From the NCBI GenBank assembly GCA_947650365.1, contig OX393551.1, positions 93,904,697 to 93,968,696 of the forward strand: a stretch of DNA of 64,000 nt. The letters are read 5' to 3'. The DNA is from Chamaelirium japonicum (lineage: Eukaryota > Streptophyta > Magnoliopsida > Liliales > Melanthiaceae). Within the stretch, counting starts at the first letter, position 1, and each line of letters opens with the position of its first letter. The position numbers were made by a program, and so were the translations under genes. Below the pieces are notes generated by a model. The model worked only from the letters and a program-made list of their open reading frames with translations, was not told the DNA's origin and made no database searches. Shown piece by piece: positions 11,397 to 21,800 of the stretch.

Positions 11397-11538
11397 TCTC
11401 AATAGTATCATCTCAATGTTATTACGATTATCATAGTATCTCTTCTCTCTTCGTTTTAATTAAACAATTAATTTAATTAAAAAAATTATAGTAACATTAC
11501 TATGATAATCATAATAACGTTGAGAAGATACGATTGAG
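11397..11538. repeat. AT-centred imperfect palindrome
   Basis: Left arm 11,397-11,440 (CTCAATAGTATCATCTCAAT...) and right arm about 11,497-11,538 are inverted repeats of about 40 bp around an AT-rich loop with a short CTCTTCTCTCTTCG insert. As RNA or single-stranded DNA it could fold into a hairpin. Block C counterpart: 56,344-56,488. Confidence 0.6.
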
Positions 11539-11686
11539 AAGTGGAGTTTTGAAATTTAGTTTCCTTCTTACTTCATACCTATACCCATAGCGAATGGACT
11601 GGAGCATGACTTACTCTCTCTTCTCTTTTCGTTTATCTCCCCGTTCTCTTCTCTCATCTTCTATTTTTGTTTCTCTCTCCGTTTTC

Positions 11687-11779
11687 AAATATGCCCTACT
11701 CTAAAGGGGTCGTATATTATTTATAGGGTAAGCTTACTTAGTGCCTAAGCAATCTATGGTAAACCCTAATCCATGGGAG
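11687..11779 (-). mobile_element. LTR-like copy lacking U5 end
   Basis: Joined directly to leader sequence (GTTTTC|AAATATGCCC), so the U5 end and the PBS-like site are missing. C counterpart: 56,021-56,141, which keeps both. Confidence 0.55.
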
Positions 11780-12021
11780 AAGATAGAAGAGAACGGAAAG
11801 ATTTAATTATATTATTGAGAAGTAGAGTTTTGAAATTTAGATTCCTTCTTACTTCACACATATACCCAGGGCCAATGGACTAGAATAGGACTTCTTCTCT
11901 CTTCTTTCTTCGTTTATCTCTTCATTCTCTTCTCTCTTCTTCTCTCTCTTATGTCTTTGTTTCTCTCTCCATTTTCTTGCGACTGGTCGCTAGGCTCGAC
12001 ATGTTCGTACTGATAACGTGT

Positions 12022-12154
12022 TATGAGATAAGAGAAAGAGAGAGCCGCTAAGCATGCCCCACCCTAAAGGGGTTATATATTATTTATAGGATAAGCTTAC
12101 TTAGGGACTAAGTAATCTATAGAAAACCCTAATCTATGGGAGAGATCCGACGGT
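12022..12154 (-). mobile_element. LTR-like copy, U3 part to U5
   Basis: Ends in GATCCGACGGT and passes into the scar at 12,163-12,230. It matches 55,486-55,623 in C. The GA module before it is the empty-site equivalent of the MITE insertion in C: positions about 11,840-11,850 read CACATATACCCAGGG without an insert. Confidence 0.65.
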
Positions 12155-12162
12155 ATATCTCT

Positions 12163-12230
12163 TAATATTTGAACTTAGGGCCTAAGCAATTCGGGTGTGC
12201 CACTTCTTATTATCGAGCCCAGCTGACCAG
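12163..12230. mobile_element. U3 scar fused to leader
   Basis: A short minus-strand U3 piece jumps from the dyad (TAGGGCCTAAGCAA) to the outer LTR end (TTCGGGTGTGCCA) and is then joined to plus-strand leader (CGAGCCCAGCTGACCAGTC). The middle of U3 is absent. The same scar occurs at about 36,930-36,995 and, inverted, 55,430-55,495. Confidence 0.55.
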
Positions 12231-12591
12231 TCGTATCTCTCTCTTCTGTCTTTGTTTATCTCTTCGTTCTATTCTCTCTTCTTCTCTCTCTTCTATGGAG
12301 TTTTAGAATTTAGATTCCTTCTTACTTTACACCTTTACCCATGGTGAATGGATTGGAGAAGGACTTCTTTTCTCTTCTCTCTTTGGAGAAATGAGAAAGA
12401 AGAAGAAAAAAAAACAGAGAGATAAATAAAGAGAGAAGAAAGAAGAAGTCCTGCTCCAGTCCATTGACCCTAGGTATAGGTGTGAAGTAAGAAGGAATCT
12501 AAACTCCAAAACTCCTCTTCTGTCTTTGTTTCTCTCTCTATTTTCTTGTGACAGGTCGGTTGGGCTCGATATGTTCGTGTTGATAATGTGT

Positions 12592-12710
12592 TGTGAGATG
12601 GGAGAAAGAGAGAGCCGTAAACGTGCCCCACCTTAAAGGGGTCGTATATTATTTATAGGGTAAGCTTACTTAGGGCCTAAGCAATCTATCGGAAACCCTA
12701 ATCCATAGGA
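12592..12710 (-). mobile_element. LTR-like copy, inner U3 to U5
   Basis: A single R unit here, whereas the matching places in A' (37,362-37,557) and C (54,999-55,195) hold two R units in tandem. Confidence 0.6.
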
Positions 12711-12749
12711 AAAAAGAAAAGAAAACAGAGAAATTTAATTATATTATAT

Positions 12750-12945
12750 GACCCCTTTAGGGTGGAGCAGGTTTGACGACTCTCTCTTTCTCACATCTCA
12801 CAACACGTTAATTAGTAAGTTTAATTATTAAATTATTAAATTATTTAAATTATCTAATAATTAAATAAATAATTAATTTAATTAAAAAAATTATAGTAAT
12901 ATTATTATGATAATCATAATAACGTTGAGATGATACTATTGAGAA
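12750..12945. repeat. R-U5 fragment and AT island
   Basis: A plus R-U5 piece (12,750-12,799) ends in a PBS-like start, ACACGTTAATTAGTAA, that turns into AT-rich sequence closing at the ATAACGTTGAGATGATAC boundary. A' and C carry the same fusion at 37,600-37,760 and 54,835-54,990. Confidence 0.55.
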
Positions 12946-13339
12946 GTGAAGTTTTGGAATTTAGATTCCTTCTTACTTCACACCTATAATTATGGCAATA
13001 ATCACTTATATATAATTAAATATTTATAAGGTAAGCTTACTAGTTAAGAGAATTGATTTAATAATTATTTAAATAAATAATTAATACGACCCCTTTAGGG
13101 TGGGGCACGTTCGATCGGATAGTTGTCCATCGTTGGATCTCTTCCATGGATTAGGGTTTCCCATAGATTGCTTAGGCCCTAAGTAAACTTACCCTATAAA
13201 TAATAAATGACCCTTTTGGGTGAGGCACGTTTGACAACTCTCTCTTTCTTTCATCTTACAACGCATTATCAGCACGAACATGTCGAGCCCAACCGACCAG
13301 TCACAAGAAAACAGAGAGAGAAACGAAGACAGAAGAGAG

Positions 13340-13761
13340 AGAAGAAGATATAGTTAAAAAATTAATAATTTTAATAAATTTATTATGTAATTAATTAATT
13401 AAACTTTTTTTTATTAAATTATAAAATATTAATCAAAGTAAATAAAAAAATTTATTATTTAATTAAGTAATAAAATAAAATAATAATTCAATTATTATTT
13501 ACTTATTATTTAAATAATAGATTAATTTTTTGAATATATAAATAATAAAATATTTTTTTAAATAACCTAATTTTTTAAAATAATCAAATTAATATTTATT
13601 TATTTTAATATTTAAATATTAAATATATTATTTAATATTTATTTATTAAATATATATATTATTTAATATTTATTTAAATATTAAATATATATAGTTAATT
13701 AAATATTTATTTATTTATTTAACTATTTAATTTATTAAATTAATTAAATTAATTAAATAAT
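13340..13761 (+). repeat. AT-rich internal region
   Basis: About 420 bp, nearly all A/T, between leader and polypurine tract of the compact element. It contains TTATTATTTAA runs and an ATTAAATATATATA segment. No frame or structured RNA is seen. Counterparts are 38,180-38,564 and, inverted, 54,043-54,420. Confidence 0.65.
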
Positions 13762-13780
13762 AGGAAGTAAAGAAGGAAGG

Positions 13781-14016
13781 TGAGGCACACCCGAATTTTT
13801 TGCTTTAAAAATAATTTATATTTTTCTTTAAAAATTTTAAAATATTATAACTGTTATGAGATCGTTCGATCGGATGGCTGTCCACCATTGGATCTCTTCC
13901 TTGGATTCGGGTTTCCTATTGATTGCTTAGGCCCTATGTAAGCTTACCCTATAAATTATATATGACCCTTTTTGGGTGGAGCATGTTTGATGGCTCTTTC
14001 TTTCTCCCATATCACA
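13781..14016 (+). mobile_element. Full-length LTR, 236 bp
   Basis: TGAGGCACACCCG start, ATATCACA end. Carries ATCGTTCGATCGG, a TATA-like TATAAATT at 13,950-13,957 and a TTTTTGGGTGGAGC version of the R motif. Its counterparts in A' (38,584) and C (53,787) have the same length. Confidence 0.8.
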
Positions 14017-14742
14017 ACACATTATCAGCACAAATATGTCGAGCCCAACTAACTGGTCATAAGAAAATGAAGAGAGAAACAAAGACAGAAAAGAGAGTAG
14101 ATAAAAGAAGAGAACGAAGAGATAAATAAAGAGAAAAGAGAGAAGTCATGCTCCAGTCCATTCACTATGGGTATAAGTATAAAGTAAGAAAGAATCTAAA
14201 TTCTATAACTCAACTTCTTAATATTTATATGACCCCTTTAGGGTGGGGCACATTTAACGGCTTTCTTTTTCTCCATCACACAATACGTTATCAGCATGAA
14301 TATATCGAGCCCAGCCGACCAGTCATAAGAAAACAGAGAGAGAAAGGAAGACAGAAGAGAGAAGAGAATGCAGAGATAAACGAAGAGAGAAGATAGAAGA
14401 AGTCATGCTCCAACCTATTGGCCATGGGTATAGGTGTGAAGTAAGAAGAAATCTAATTAGGGTAGGGCATATTTGATGGCTCTCTCTTTCTCACATCTCA
14501 CAATACGTTATCAGCAAGAATATGTCGAGCTTAACCGACCAATCATAAGAAAACAGAGAGAGAAACGAAGACAGAAGAGAAAAAAGAAAAAAGAAGAAAA
14601 CAGAGAGATAAATAAATAGGGGAGAGAGAAGAAGTCCTGCTCTAGTCTATTCGCCATAGGTATAGGTGTGTAGTAAGAAAGAATCTAAATTCTAAACTCC
14701 ACTTCTCAATAATATAATTAAATCTCTCTGTTCTTTTCTCTC

Positions 14743-14865
14743 TTCTCCCATGGATTAAGGTTTACCATAGATTGCTTAGGCCCTAAGTAAGCTTACCCTA
14801 TAAATAAAATATGACCCCATTAGGGTAGGGCATGTTTGACCGCTCTTTCTTTCTCCCATCTTATA
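14743..14865 (+). mobile_element. LTR-like copy, inner U3 to U5
   Basis: Comes after two R-only units with PBS-like sites near 14,280 and 14,500. It is followed by a leader and the conserved GAATTAATTATTTAAATAG interruption. Counterparts: 39,561-39,681 and, inverted, 52,929-53,047. Confidence 0.65.
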
Positions 14866-15433
14866 AAACATCATCAGCACGAACATATCTGCCCAGCCAA
14901 CCAGTCATAAGAAAATAGAGAGAGAAATGAAGACAGAAGAGAGAGAACAGAACTGAGAATTAATTATTTAAATAGTCCCTTCTCATATGGGTATAGGTGT
15001 GTAGTAAGAAGGAACCTAAAGTCCAAAACTCCACAAAAGAGAGAGAAGAAAAGAGAAGAGAACAGAGAGATAAATGAAGAAAGAAGAGAGAAAAAGTCCT
15101 GCTCCAGCCCATTGGCCACGGGTATAGGTATGATATAAGAAATAATCTAAATTCCAAAACTCCACTTTTCAATATTTATACGACCCCTTTAGGGTAGGGC
15201 ATGTTCTTTATCAGTACGAACATATCGAGCCCAGCCGACCAGTTATAAGAAAACGGAGAGAGAAACGAAGACAAAGAAGAGATAAAAGAACATAGAGATA
15301 AACAATGAGAGAAGAGAGAAGAAGTCCTGCTCCAGTCTATTGGCCACGAGTATAGGTGTGAAGTAAGAAGGAATCTAAATTCTAAAACTCTACTTTTTAA
15401 TAAGATAATTAAATATCTTCATTCTCTTCTTTC

Positions 15434-15554
15434 TTCTCCCATGGATTAGGGTTTTCCATAAATTGCTTAGGCCCTAAGTAAGCTTCCCTATAAATAATAT
15501 ACGATCCCTTTAGATGTGGCACGTTTGACGACTCTCTCTTTCTCTTATCTTACA
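15434..15554 (+). mobile_element. LTR-like copy, inner U3 to U5
   Basis: The R motif is degraded (CCCTTTAGATGTGGC). It is followed by a PBS-like site and leader. C counterpart: 52,196-52,312. A' has already diverged at this point. Confidence 0.6.
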
Positions 15555-15949
15555 ATACATTATCAGCATGAATATGTCGAGCCCAGCCAACCAATCACAA
15601 GAAAACGAAAAAAGAAACGAAGACAGAAGAGAGAGAAGAAGAAAGAAGAGAACAGAGATATAAACAAAGATAGAAGAGAGAAGAAGTTCTGCTCTAGTCC
15701 ATTGCTATCCAATCGAATGATCTCATTACAGTTGTATTATTTTAAAAAATTTTAAAGAAAAATATAAATTATTTTAATTATAAAAAACTCATTGGCAATC
15801 TATTGAGAGAAGAAGAGAGAAGAGAACGGTGAGATAAACAAAGAGAGAAGAAAGAAGAAGTCCTGCTCCAGTACATTCGCCACGGGTGTAGGTGTGAAGT
15901 AAGAAGGAATTTAAATTTCAAAACTCTACTTCTCAATAGTATCATCCCA

Positions 15950-16155
15950 AAGTTATTATAATTATCATAGTAATGTTACTATAATTTTTTTAATTAAATT
16001 AATTATTTATTTACTTATTAAATAATTAAATAATTTAAATAATTTATTAACTAATTTTTTGGTAAAATAATTAATTTATTTAATTATTCAATTATCTAGT
16101 TATTTAATTAAATTTATTATTTTATTTATTTATTATTATTATATTATTAATTAGT
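15950..16155. repeat. AT-rich island
   Basis: Opens with AGTATCATCCCAAAGTTATT and continues as TTTAATTATT-like runs. It is cut by a short R-like scrap (GTTTGACGACACTATG) before a new plus LTR copy. It marks the change from block A to the middle mosaic. Confidence 0.6.
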
Positions 16156-16217
16156 ATGTTTGACGACACTATGCTACTTCTCAATAATATAATTAAATCT
16201 ATCCATTCTCTTTCCTA

Positions 16218-16344
16218 TTCTCCCATGGATTAGGGTTTCCCATAGATTGCTTAGGCCCTAAGTAAGCTTACCCTATAAATAATATATGATCCCTTTAGGG
16301 TGGGGCACGTTTGATGCACGACTCTCCCTTTCTCCCATCTCACA
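16218..16344 (+). mobile_element. LTR-like copy, inner U3 to U5
   Basis: Includes the intact CCCATGGATTAGGG part, the dyad and TATAAATA. Followed by a PBS-like site and leader ending GACAGAAG at about 16,418, then a reversed GA module. Confidence 0.65.
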
Positions 16345-16609
16345 ATAAGTTATCAGCACGAACATATCGAGCCCAGCCGACCAGTCGCAAAAAAACAGAA
16401 AGAGAAACGAAGACAGAAGTAGAGTTCCAGAATTTAAATTCTTTCTTACTTTATAGTTATACCCATGGTCAATGCACTAGAGCAGGGATTCTTCTCTCTT
16501 ATCTCTTTGTTTATCTCTCCATTCTCTTCCCACTCTTTTTTCTTCGTTTCTCTCTCAGTTTTCTTATGACTAGTCGACTAGGCTCGACATGTTCGTCCTG
16601 ATAACATAT

Positions 16610-16729
16610 TGTGAGATGGGAGAAAGGGAGAGCCATCAAACGTGCCCTACCCTAAAGGGGTTGTATATTATTTATAGGGTAAGCTTACTTAGGGCCTAAG
16701 ATATCTATGGAAAACCCTAATCAATAGAA
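16610..16729 (-). mobile_element. LTR-like copy, inner U3 to U5
   Basis: Paired head-to-head with the plus copy at 16,218-16,344 across one leader and GA module, so two TATA boxes about 0.4 kb apart point toward each other. Confidence 0.65.
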
Positions 16730-17014
16730 GAAGAGATAAGAGAATAAAGAGATTTAATTATATTATTGAGAAGTAGAGTTTGAAATTTAGATTCCTTCTT
16801 ACTTCACACCTATACCCATGGCTAATGGACTAGAGCATAAATTTTTCTCTCTTCTTTATTTATTTATCTCTTCGCTTTCTTCTCTCGTCTTCTCTCTTTG
16901 TTTCTCTCTCCGTTTTTTTGTGACTGGTCGGCTGGGCTCGATATGTTTGTGCTGATAACGTGTTGTGTTATAGGAGAAAAAGAGAGCCGTCAAATATGCC
17001 TTAAAACTCCACTT

Positions 17015-17341
17015 GTCAATAGTATCATCTCAATATTATTATGATTATCAAAGTAATATTACTATAATTTTTTTAATTAAATTAATTATTTATTTAATTA
17101 TTAAATTATTTAAATAATTAAATAATTAATTTTTTAATAAAATAAATAAATAATTTAATTATTTAATTATCTAGTTATTTAATTAAATTTATTATTTTAT
17201 TTATTATTATTATTAATATATTTAATAATTAAATTTGATAACTATTTAATTATTTAAATTATTAAATAACTAAATAATAATTTAAAATATTTAAATAATT
17301 TAAAAAAATATTTAATTAATATTTAAAAAATATTTAATTAT
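17015..17341. repeat. AT-rich island
   Basis: Starts with CAATAGTATCATCTCAATATT and ends in AAAAAATATTTAATTATAAA, where it runs straight into the U3 of the next plus LTR without a polypurine tract or the outer LTR end. Confidence 0.6.
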
Positions 17342-17519
17342 AAAATATTACAACTGTTATGAGATCCTTCGATCGGATAGCTGTCCACCATCGGATCTCT
17401 CCCTTGGATTAGTGCTTCCTATAGTTTGCTTAGGCACTAAGTAAGCTTAACTTATAAATAATATACAACTCCTTTAGGGTTGGACACGTTTGACGGCTCC
17501 CTCTTTCTCCTATTTCACA
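17342..17519 (+). mobile_element. LTR-like copy, most of U3 to U5
   Basis: Begins at AAATATTACAACTG, about 60 bp inside the LTR. A PBS-like site and a long leader plus GA module (17,520-17,690) follow. Confidence 0.65.
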
Positions 17520-17734
17520 ACACGTTATCAGCACGAATATATCGAGCCCAGCCGACCAGTCCTAAGAAAACGGAGAAAGAAACGAAGGCAAAAGAGAGAG
17601 AAGAAGAGAGAAGAGAACAGAGAGATAAACGAAAAGAGAAGAGAGAAGAAGTCCTGCTCTAGTCCATTGGCTATGGGTATAGGTGTGAATTAAAATAACT
17701 AATTAATTATTTAATAACTAATTAGGGCTGACCA

Positions 17735-17890
17735 ATCGTTCGATCAGATGGCTGTCCACCATCGAATCTCTCCTATAGATTAGGATTTCTAATAGATTAC
17801 TTAGACCCTAAGTAAGCTTTCTCTATAAATAATATATGACCCCTTTAGGGTGGGGTACGTTTGACGGCTCTCTCTTTCTCCCATCTCACA
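17735..17890 (+). mobile_element. LTR-like copy, U3 part to U5
   Basis: Starts at ATCGTTCGATCAG after an unrelated-looking AT spacer (TAACTAATTAGGGCTGACCA). It is the first unit of the tandem stretch that runs to about 18,700. Confidence 0.65.
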
Positions 17891-18700
17891 ACACATTATC
17901 ATCACGAACATGTCGAGCCCAACCGACCAGTCACAAGAAAACGGAGAGAGAAACAAAGACAGCAAATAAAGAAGAAGAGAGAAAAGAATGAAGAGATAAA
18001 CGAAGAGAGAAGAAGTCCTGCTCCAATCTATTGGCAATGGGTATAGGTGTGAAGTAAAAAGGAATCTAAATTGCAAAACTCCACTTCTCAATATTAATAG
18101 TACCCCTTTAGGGTGGGGTACGTTTGATGGCTCTTTATTTCTCCCATCTCACAACACGTTAGCTTCATGAACATGTCAAGCCCAGCCGATTAGTCATAAG
18201 AAAACGGAGAGAGAAACGAAGACAAAAGAGAAAGAAGAAGAGAAAAGAGAACGGAGAGATAAACAAAGTAAGAAGAGGAAAGAAGTCCTATTCCAGTCCA
18301 TTGGCCATGGGTTTAGGTGTGAAGTAAGAAGGAATCTAAATTCCAAAACACCACTGCTTAATATTTATACGATCCCTTTAGGGCAGGGCATATTTGATTG
18401 CTCTCTCTTTCTCTCATCTTACAATACATTATTAGTATGAACATGTTGAGCCTAGCCAATCAGTCACAAGAAAATAAAGAGAGGAACGAAGACAGATAAG
18501 AGAGAAGAAGAGAGAAGAGAACAGAAAGATAAACGAAGAGAAATAAGAGAAGAAGTCCTGCTCTAGTCCATTGGCCACTGGTATAGGTATGAAGTAAGAT
18601 AGAATCTAAATTCCAAAACTCTACAGAAGAGCAAGAAGAAGAAAGAAGAGAACATAGAGATAAATAAAGAGAGAAGAGAGAAGAAGTCATGCTCTAGTCG
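17891..18700 (+). repeat. Tandem units of about 270 bp
   Basis: Three PBS-like sites in the same orientation at about 17,891, 18,154 and 18,424, each followed by leader and GA module and separated by R-U5 pieces without U3 (18,090-18,153 and 18,361-18,423). Spacing is about 265-270 bp. This is the cleanest head-to-tail tandem arrangement in the window. The last unit carries two GA modules in a row. Confidence 0.6.
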
Positions 18701-18828
18701 ATTAGCCACGGGTATAGGTGTGAAGTAAGACAGAATCTAAATTCCAAAACTCCACTTCTGTCTTCGTTTCTCTCTCTATTTTCTTACGACTGGTTGGTGG
18801 GCTTGACATGTTCGTACTGATAACATGT

Positions 18829-19001
18829 TATGAGATGGAAGAAAGAGAGAGCCATCAAACGAGCCCCACCCTAAAGGGGTCATATATAATTTATAGGGTA
18901 AATTATGAGATAGGAGAAAGAGAGAGCCGTGAAATATGCCCCAACCTAAAAGGGTCGTATATTATTTATAGGGTAAGCTTACTTAGGACCTACGAAATCT
19001 A
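18829..19001 (-). mobile_element. Double-R LTR fragment
   Basis: R-U5 units at 18,829-18,902 and 18,904-19,001; only the second has the dyad. The joint GGGTAAATTATGAG is the same kind as in block A. Confidence 0.6.
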
Positions 19002-19161
19002 TTGAGAAGTAAAGTTTTGGAATTTAGATTCTTTCTTACTTCACACCAATACCCATGGCCAATGGACTGGAGTAGGACTTCTTCTCTCTTCTCTCTTTGT
19101 TTACCTCTCTGTTCTCTTCTCTCTTATTTTCTATCTTCTGTCTTCATTTCTCTCTCTATTT

Positions 19162-19227
19162 TATTATTTATAGGGTAAACTTACTTAGGGCCTAAGCTAT
19201 CTATGGGAAACCCTAATCCATGGGAGA
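19162..19227 (-). mobile_element. U3 fragment
   Basis: TATA, dyad and telo-box only. It is fused on its R side to leader sequence (CTCTCTATTTT|ATTATTTATAGGG), so R, U5 and PBS are missing. Confidence 0.5.
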
Positions 19228-19610
19228 AAAGAGAAGAGAACGGAGATAGAAGAGAATGAATAGATTAAATTATATTATTGAGAAGTGGAGTTTTGGAATT
19301 TAGATTTCTTCTTACTTTGCATATATACCCGTGGCCAATGGACTGGAGCAGGACTTCTTCTCTCTTCTATGTTTATTTATCTCTTCGTTATCTTCTCTCT
19401 TCTTCTGTGGAGTTTTGGAATTTAGATTCCTTCTTACTTCACACCTATACCCATGGCCAATGGACTAGAGCAGAACTTCTTCTTTCTTCGTTTATCTCTT
19501 CGTTCTCTTCTTTCTTCTTCTCTCTCTTCTGTCTTTGTTTCTCTATCAGTTTTTTTATGACTGATCGACTGGGCTCGATATGTTCGTGCAAAAAACGTAT
19601 TGTGAGATAA

Positions 19611-19848
19611 GAGATTGCTTTTTTTTTTAATTTATTTCAATTAATATTTCTTTAAATATTATAAAGTATATAATTTCTTTAAATATTTAAATAGTATCAT
19701 CTCATTGTTATTTTTTAAATATTTAATTATAAAACATTACAATTGATATAAGATCATTCGATCGGATGGCTGTCCATCGTCGGATCTCTCCTATGGATAA
19801 GGGTTTTCCATAGATTGCTTAGGCTCTAAGTAAGCTTACCCTATAAAT
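19611..19848. repeat. Inverted AT segment plus U3 piece
   Basis: 19,611-19,705 is the reverse complement of the AT segment near 27,895-28,000 in B1, including TTTAAATATTATAAAGTATAT. It is joined to a plus U3 piece (about 19,734-19,848) that stops at TATAAATATTTAAC. Together they are a small inverted copy of a B-block joint. Confidence 0.55.
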
Positions 19849-19926
19849 ATTTAACTATATTTAATTAATTATCACCATGAGTATAGTTGTGAAGTAAGAA
19901 GGAATCTAAATTCCAAAACTCTACTT

Positions 19927-20067
19927 CTCAACAGTATTATCTCAACGTCATTATGATTATCATAGTAATATTACTATAATTTTTTTAATTCAATTAATCA
20001 TATAAAATGAAGAGAATTTTGGAATTTACTATGATAATCGTAATAACGTTAAGATGATACTATTGAG
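19927..20067. repeat. AT-centred imperfect palindrome
   Basis: Arms of about 40 bp (19,927-19,970 and 20,025-20,067) are inverted copies around an AATTCAATTAATCATATAAA loop. GA modules in opposite orientation lie on both sides, so the larger structure is an inverted repeat of about 400 bp. Confidence 0.6.
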
Positions 20068-20832
20068 AAGTGGAGGTTTGGAATTTAGATTCCTTCTTTC
20101 TTCACACCTATACTCATGGCCAATGGACTAGAGCAGGAATTCTTCTCTTTTATCTTTTCGTTTATCTCTCAGTTATCTTCTCTCTTATTTTCTCTCTTCT
20201 GTCTTCGTTTCTCTCTCCGTTTTCTAGTGACTGGTCAGGTGGGCTTGACATGTTCGTACTAATAACGTGTTGTGAGAAGGGAGAAAGAGAGCTGTTAAAA
20301 GTGCCCCACCCTAAAGGGGTCGCATAAATATTGAGAAGTAAAGTTTTAGAATTTAGATTCCTTCTTACTTCACACCTATACCCATGGACAATGGACTGGA
20401 GCAGGACTTCTTCTCTCTTCTTTTTTTGTTTATCTCTCCATTTTCTTCTCTTTTCTTCTCTCTCTTCTATCTTCATTTCTCTCTCTGTTTTCTTGTGACT
20501 GGTCGGCTAGGATAGACATGTTCGTGCTGATAACGTATTGTGAGATGGGAGAAATAAAGAGATATCAAATAGGCCTCTCACTAAAGGGGTCATATAAATA
20601 TTGAGAAGTAGAGTTTTGTAATTTAGATTCTTTCTTACTTTATGTCTATACCTGTGGCCAATGGACGAGAGCTGGATTTCTTCTCTCTTCTCTCTTTATT
20701 TATTTCTTCATTCTTTTCTCTCTTCTCACCTTTCTTTTGTTTTTGTTTCTCTTTCTATTTTCTTGTGACTGGTCGGTTGAGCTCGACATGTTCGTGCTGA
20801 TAATGTGTTGTGAGATAGGACAAAGAGATGGG

Positions 20833-20897
20833 AGAGATCCGACGGGTCGTATAAATAATATATGAATATAGAAGAGATTCGACGGGTCATATAAATA
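20833..20897. repeat. Short tandem duplication, 41-bp step
   Basis: GAGATCCGACGGGTCGTATA (20,833) recurs with two changes at 20,874 (GAGATTCGACGGGTCATATA). It joins a U3 edge to an R edge, a fusion related to the one near 4,650 and 30,860. Confidence 0.5.
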
Positions 20898-21800
20898 TTA
20901 AAAAGTAGAGATGGGATAAGAAGTCCTACTCCAGTCCATTGGCCACAGGTATAGGTGTGAAGTAAGAAGGAATCTAAATTCCCAAACTCCACAAAAGAGA
21001 GAGAAAAAGAGATAAGAGAACGGAGAAATAAATGAACACAGAAAAGAAAGAAGAAGAGAGAAGAGAACGGAGAGATAAACGAAGAGAGAAGAGAGAAGAA
21101 GTCCTGATTCAATCCATTGGCAACGGGTATAGGTATAAAGTAAGAAGGGATCTAAATTCTAAAACTCCACAAAAGAGAGAGAAGAGAATAGAGAGATAAA
21201 TAAAGAGAGAATAAAGAAGCTCCAATCAATTGGCCACGGGTATAGGTATAATGTATGAAGGAATCGAAATTCTAAAACTCTACTTCTGTCTTCGTTTCTC
21301 TCTCGGTTTTCTTGTGACTGGTCGGTTGGGCTCGATATTATCATACTGATAATGTGTTATGTGATGGAAGAAAGAGAGAGCCGTCAAATGTGCCCTACCC
21401 TAATGGGGTCGTACAAATATTGAGAAGTGGAGTTTTGGAATTTAGATTCGTTCTTACTTCACATCTCTATCCATGGCTAATGGACTGGAGTAGGACTTCT
21501 TATCTCTTTTCTCTTCATTTATCTTTTTATTCTCTCCTTTTTTTTTCTCTCTCTTTATTCTTCATTTCTTTCTCTATTTTCTTGTGACTGGTCGGTTGGG
21601 CTCGACATGTTCATGCTTATAATATGTTGTGAGAAGAGAAAAGAAGAGAGAAGAGAATCAAGAGATAAACGAAGAGAGAAAAGAGAAGAAGTCCTTCTCC
21701 AGTCCACTCACCACGGGTATTAGTATGAAGTAAAAAGGAATTTAAATTCCAAAACTCCACTGCTTAATAATATAATTAAATCTCTCTGTTCTCTTATCTC

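Larger units (their letters stand above)
13109..14016 (+). mobile_element. Compact non-coding LTR element
   Basis: The clearest complete layout in block A: left LTR lacking outer U3 (13,109-13,260), PBS-like site, an 80-bp leader with GACAGAAG, an AT-rich internal part, a polypurine tract (13,762-13,780) and a full right LTR (13,781-14,016). The internal region is only about 520 bp with no coding capacity, so any mobility would have needed proteins from another element (TRIM-like; family inference). The left truncation and its joint to an R scrap at 13,084-13,110 are shared with A' and C, so this is a fossil copied by segmental duplication. Confidence 0.7.
4025..15800. repeat. Duplication block A (about 11.8 kb)
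   Basis: Collinear with A' (30,504-40,240, same orientation) and with C (51,965-64,000, inverted). Anchors in A / A' / C: unusual AAGTATAATAAA segment 4,618-4,640 / 30,834-30,856 / 63,390-63,420; full LTR 5,613 / 31,822 / 62,181-62,417; double-R LTR 6,279 / 32,525 / 61,505; U3 scar 12,163-12,230 / 36,930-36,995 / 55,430-55,495; compact element 13,109 / 37,950 / 54,658; AT-tract GAATTAATTATTTAAATAG 14,949 / 39,775 / near 52,820; U3 remnant 15,715-15,790 / absent / 51,970-52,060. Divergence looks near 10 per cent by eye and is mostly C/T and G/A. Confidence 0.8.

Noticed and set aside
17891-18700. CRISPR-like direct repeats
   Set aside because: Repeat and spacer are both parts of the LTR family, the repeats diverge, and the context is eukaryotic.
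19611-19705. Independent mobile element in the middle mosaic
   Set aside because: It is the reverse complement of the AT joint at 27,895-28,000 and so belongs to the B-block material.
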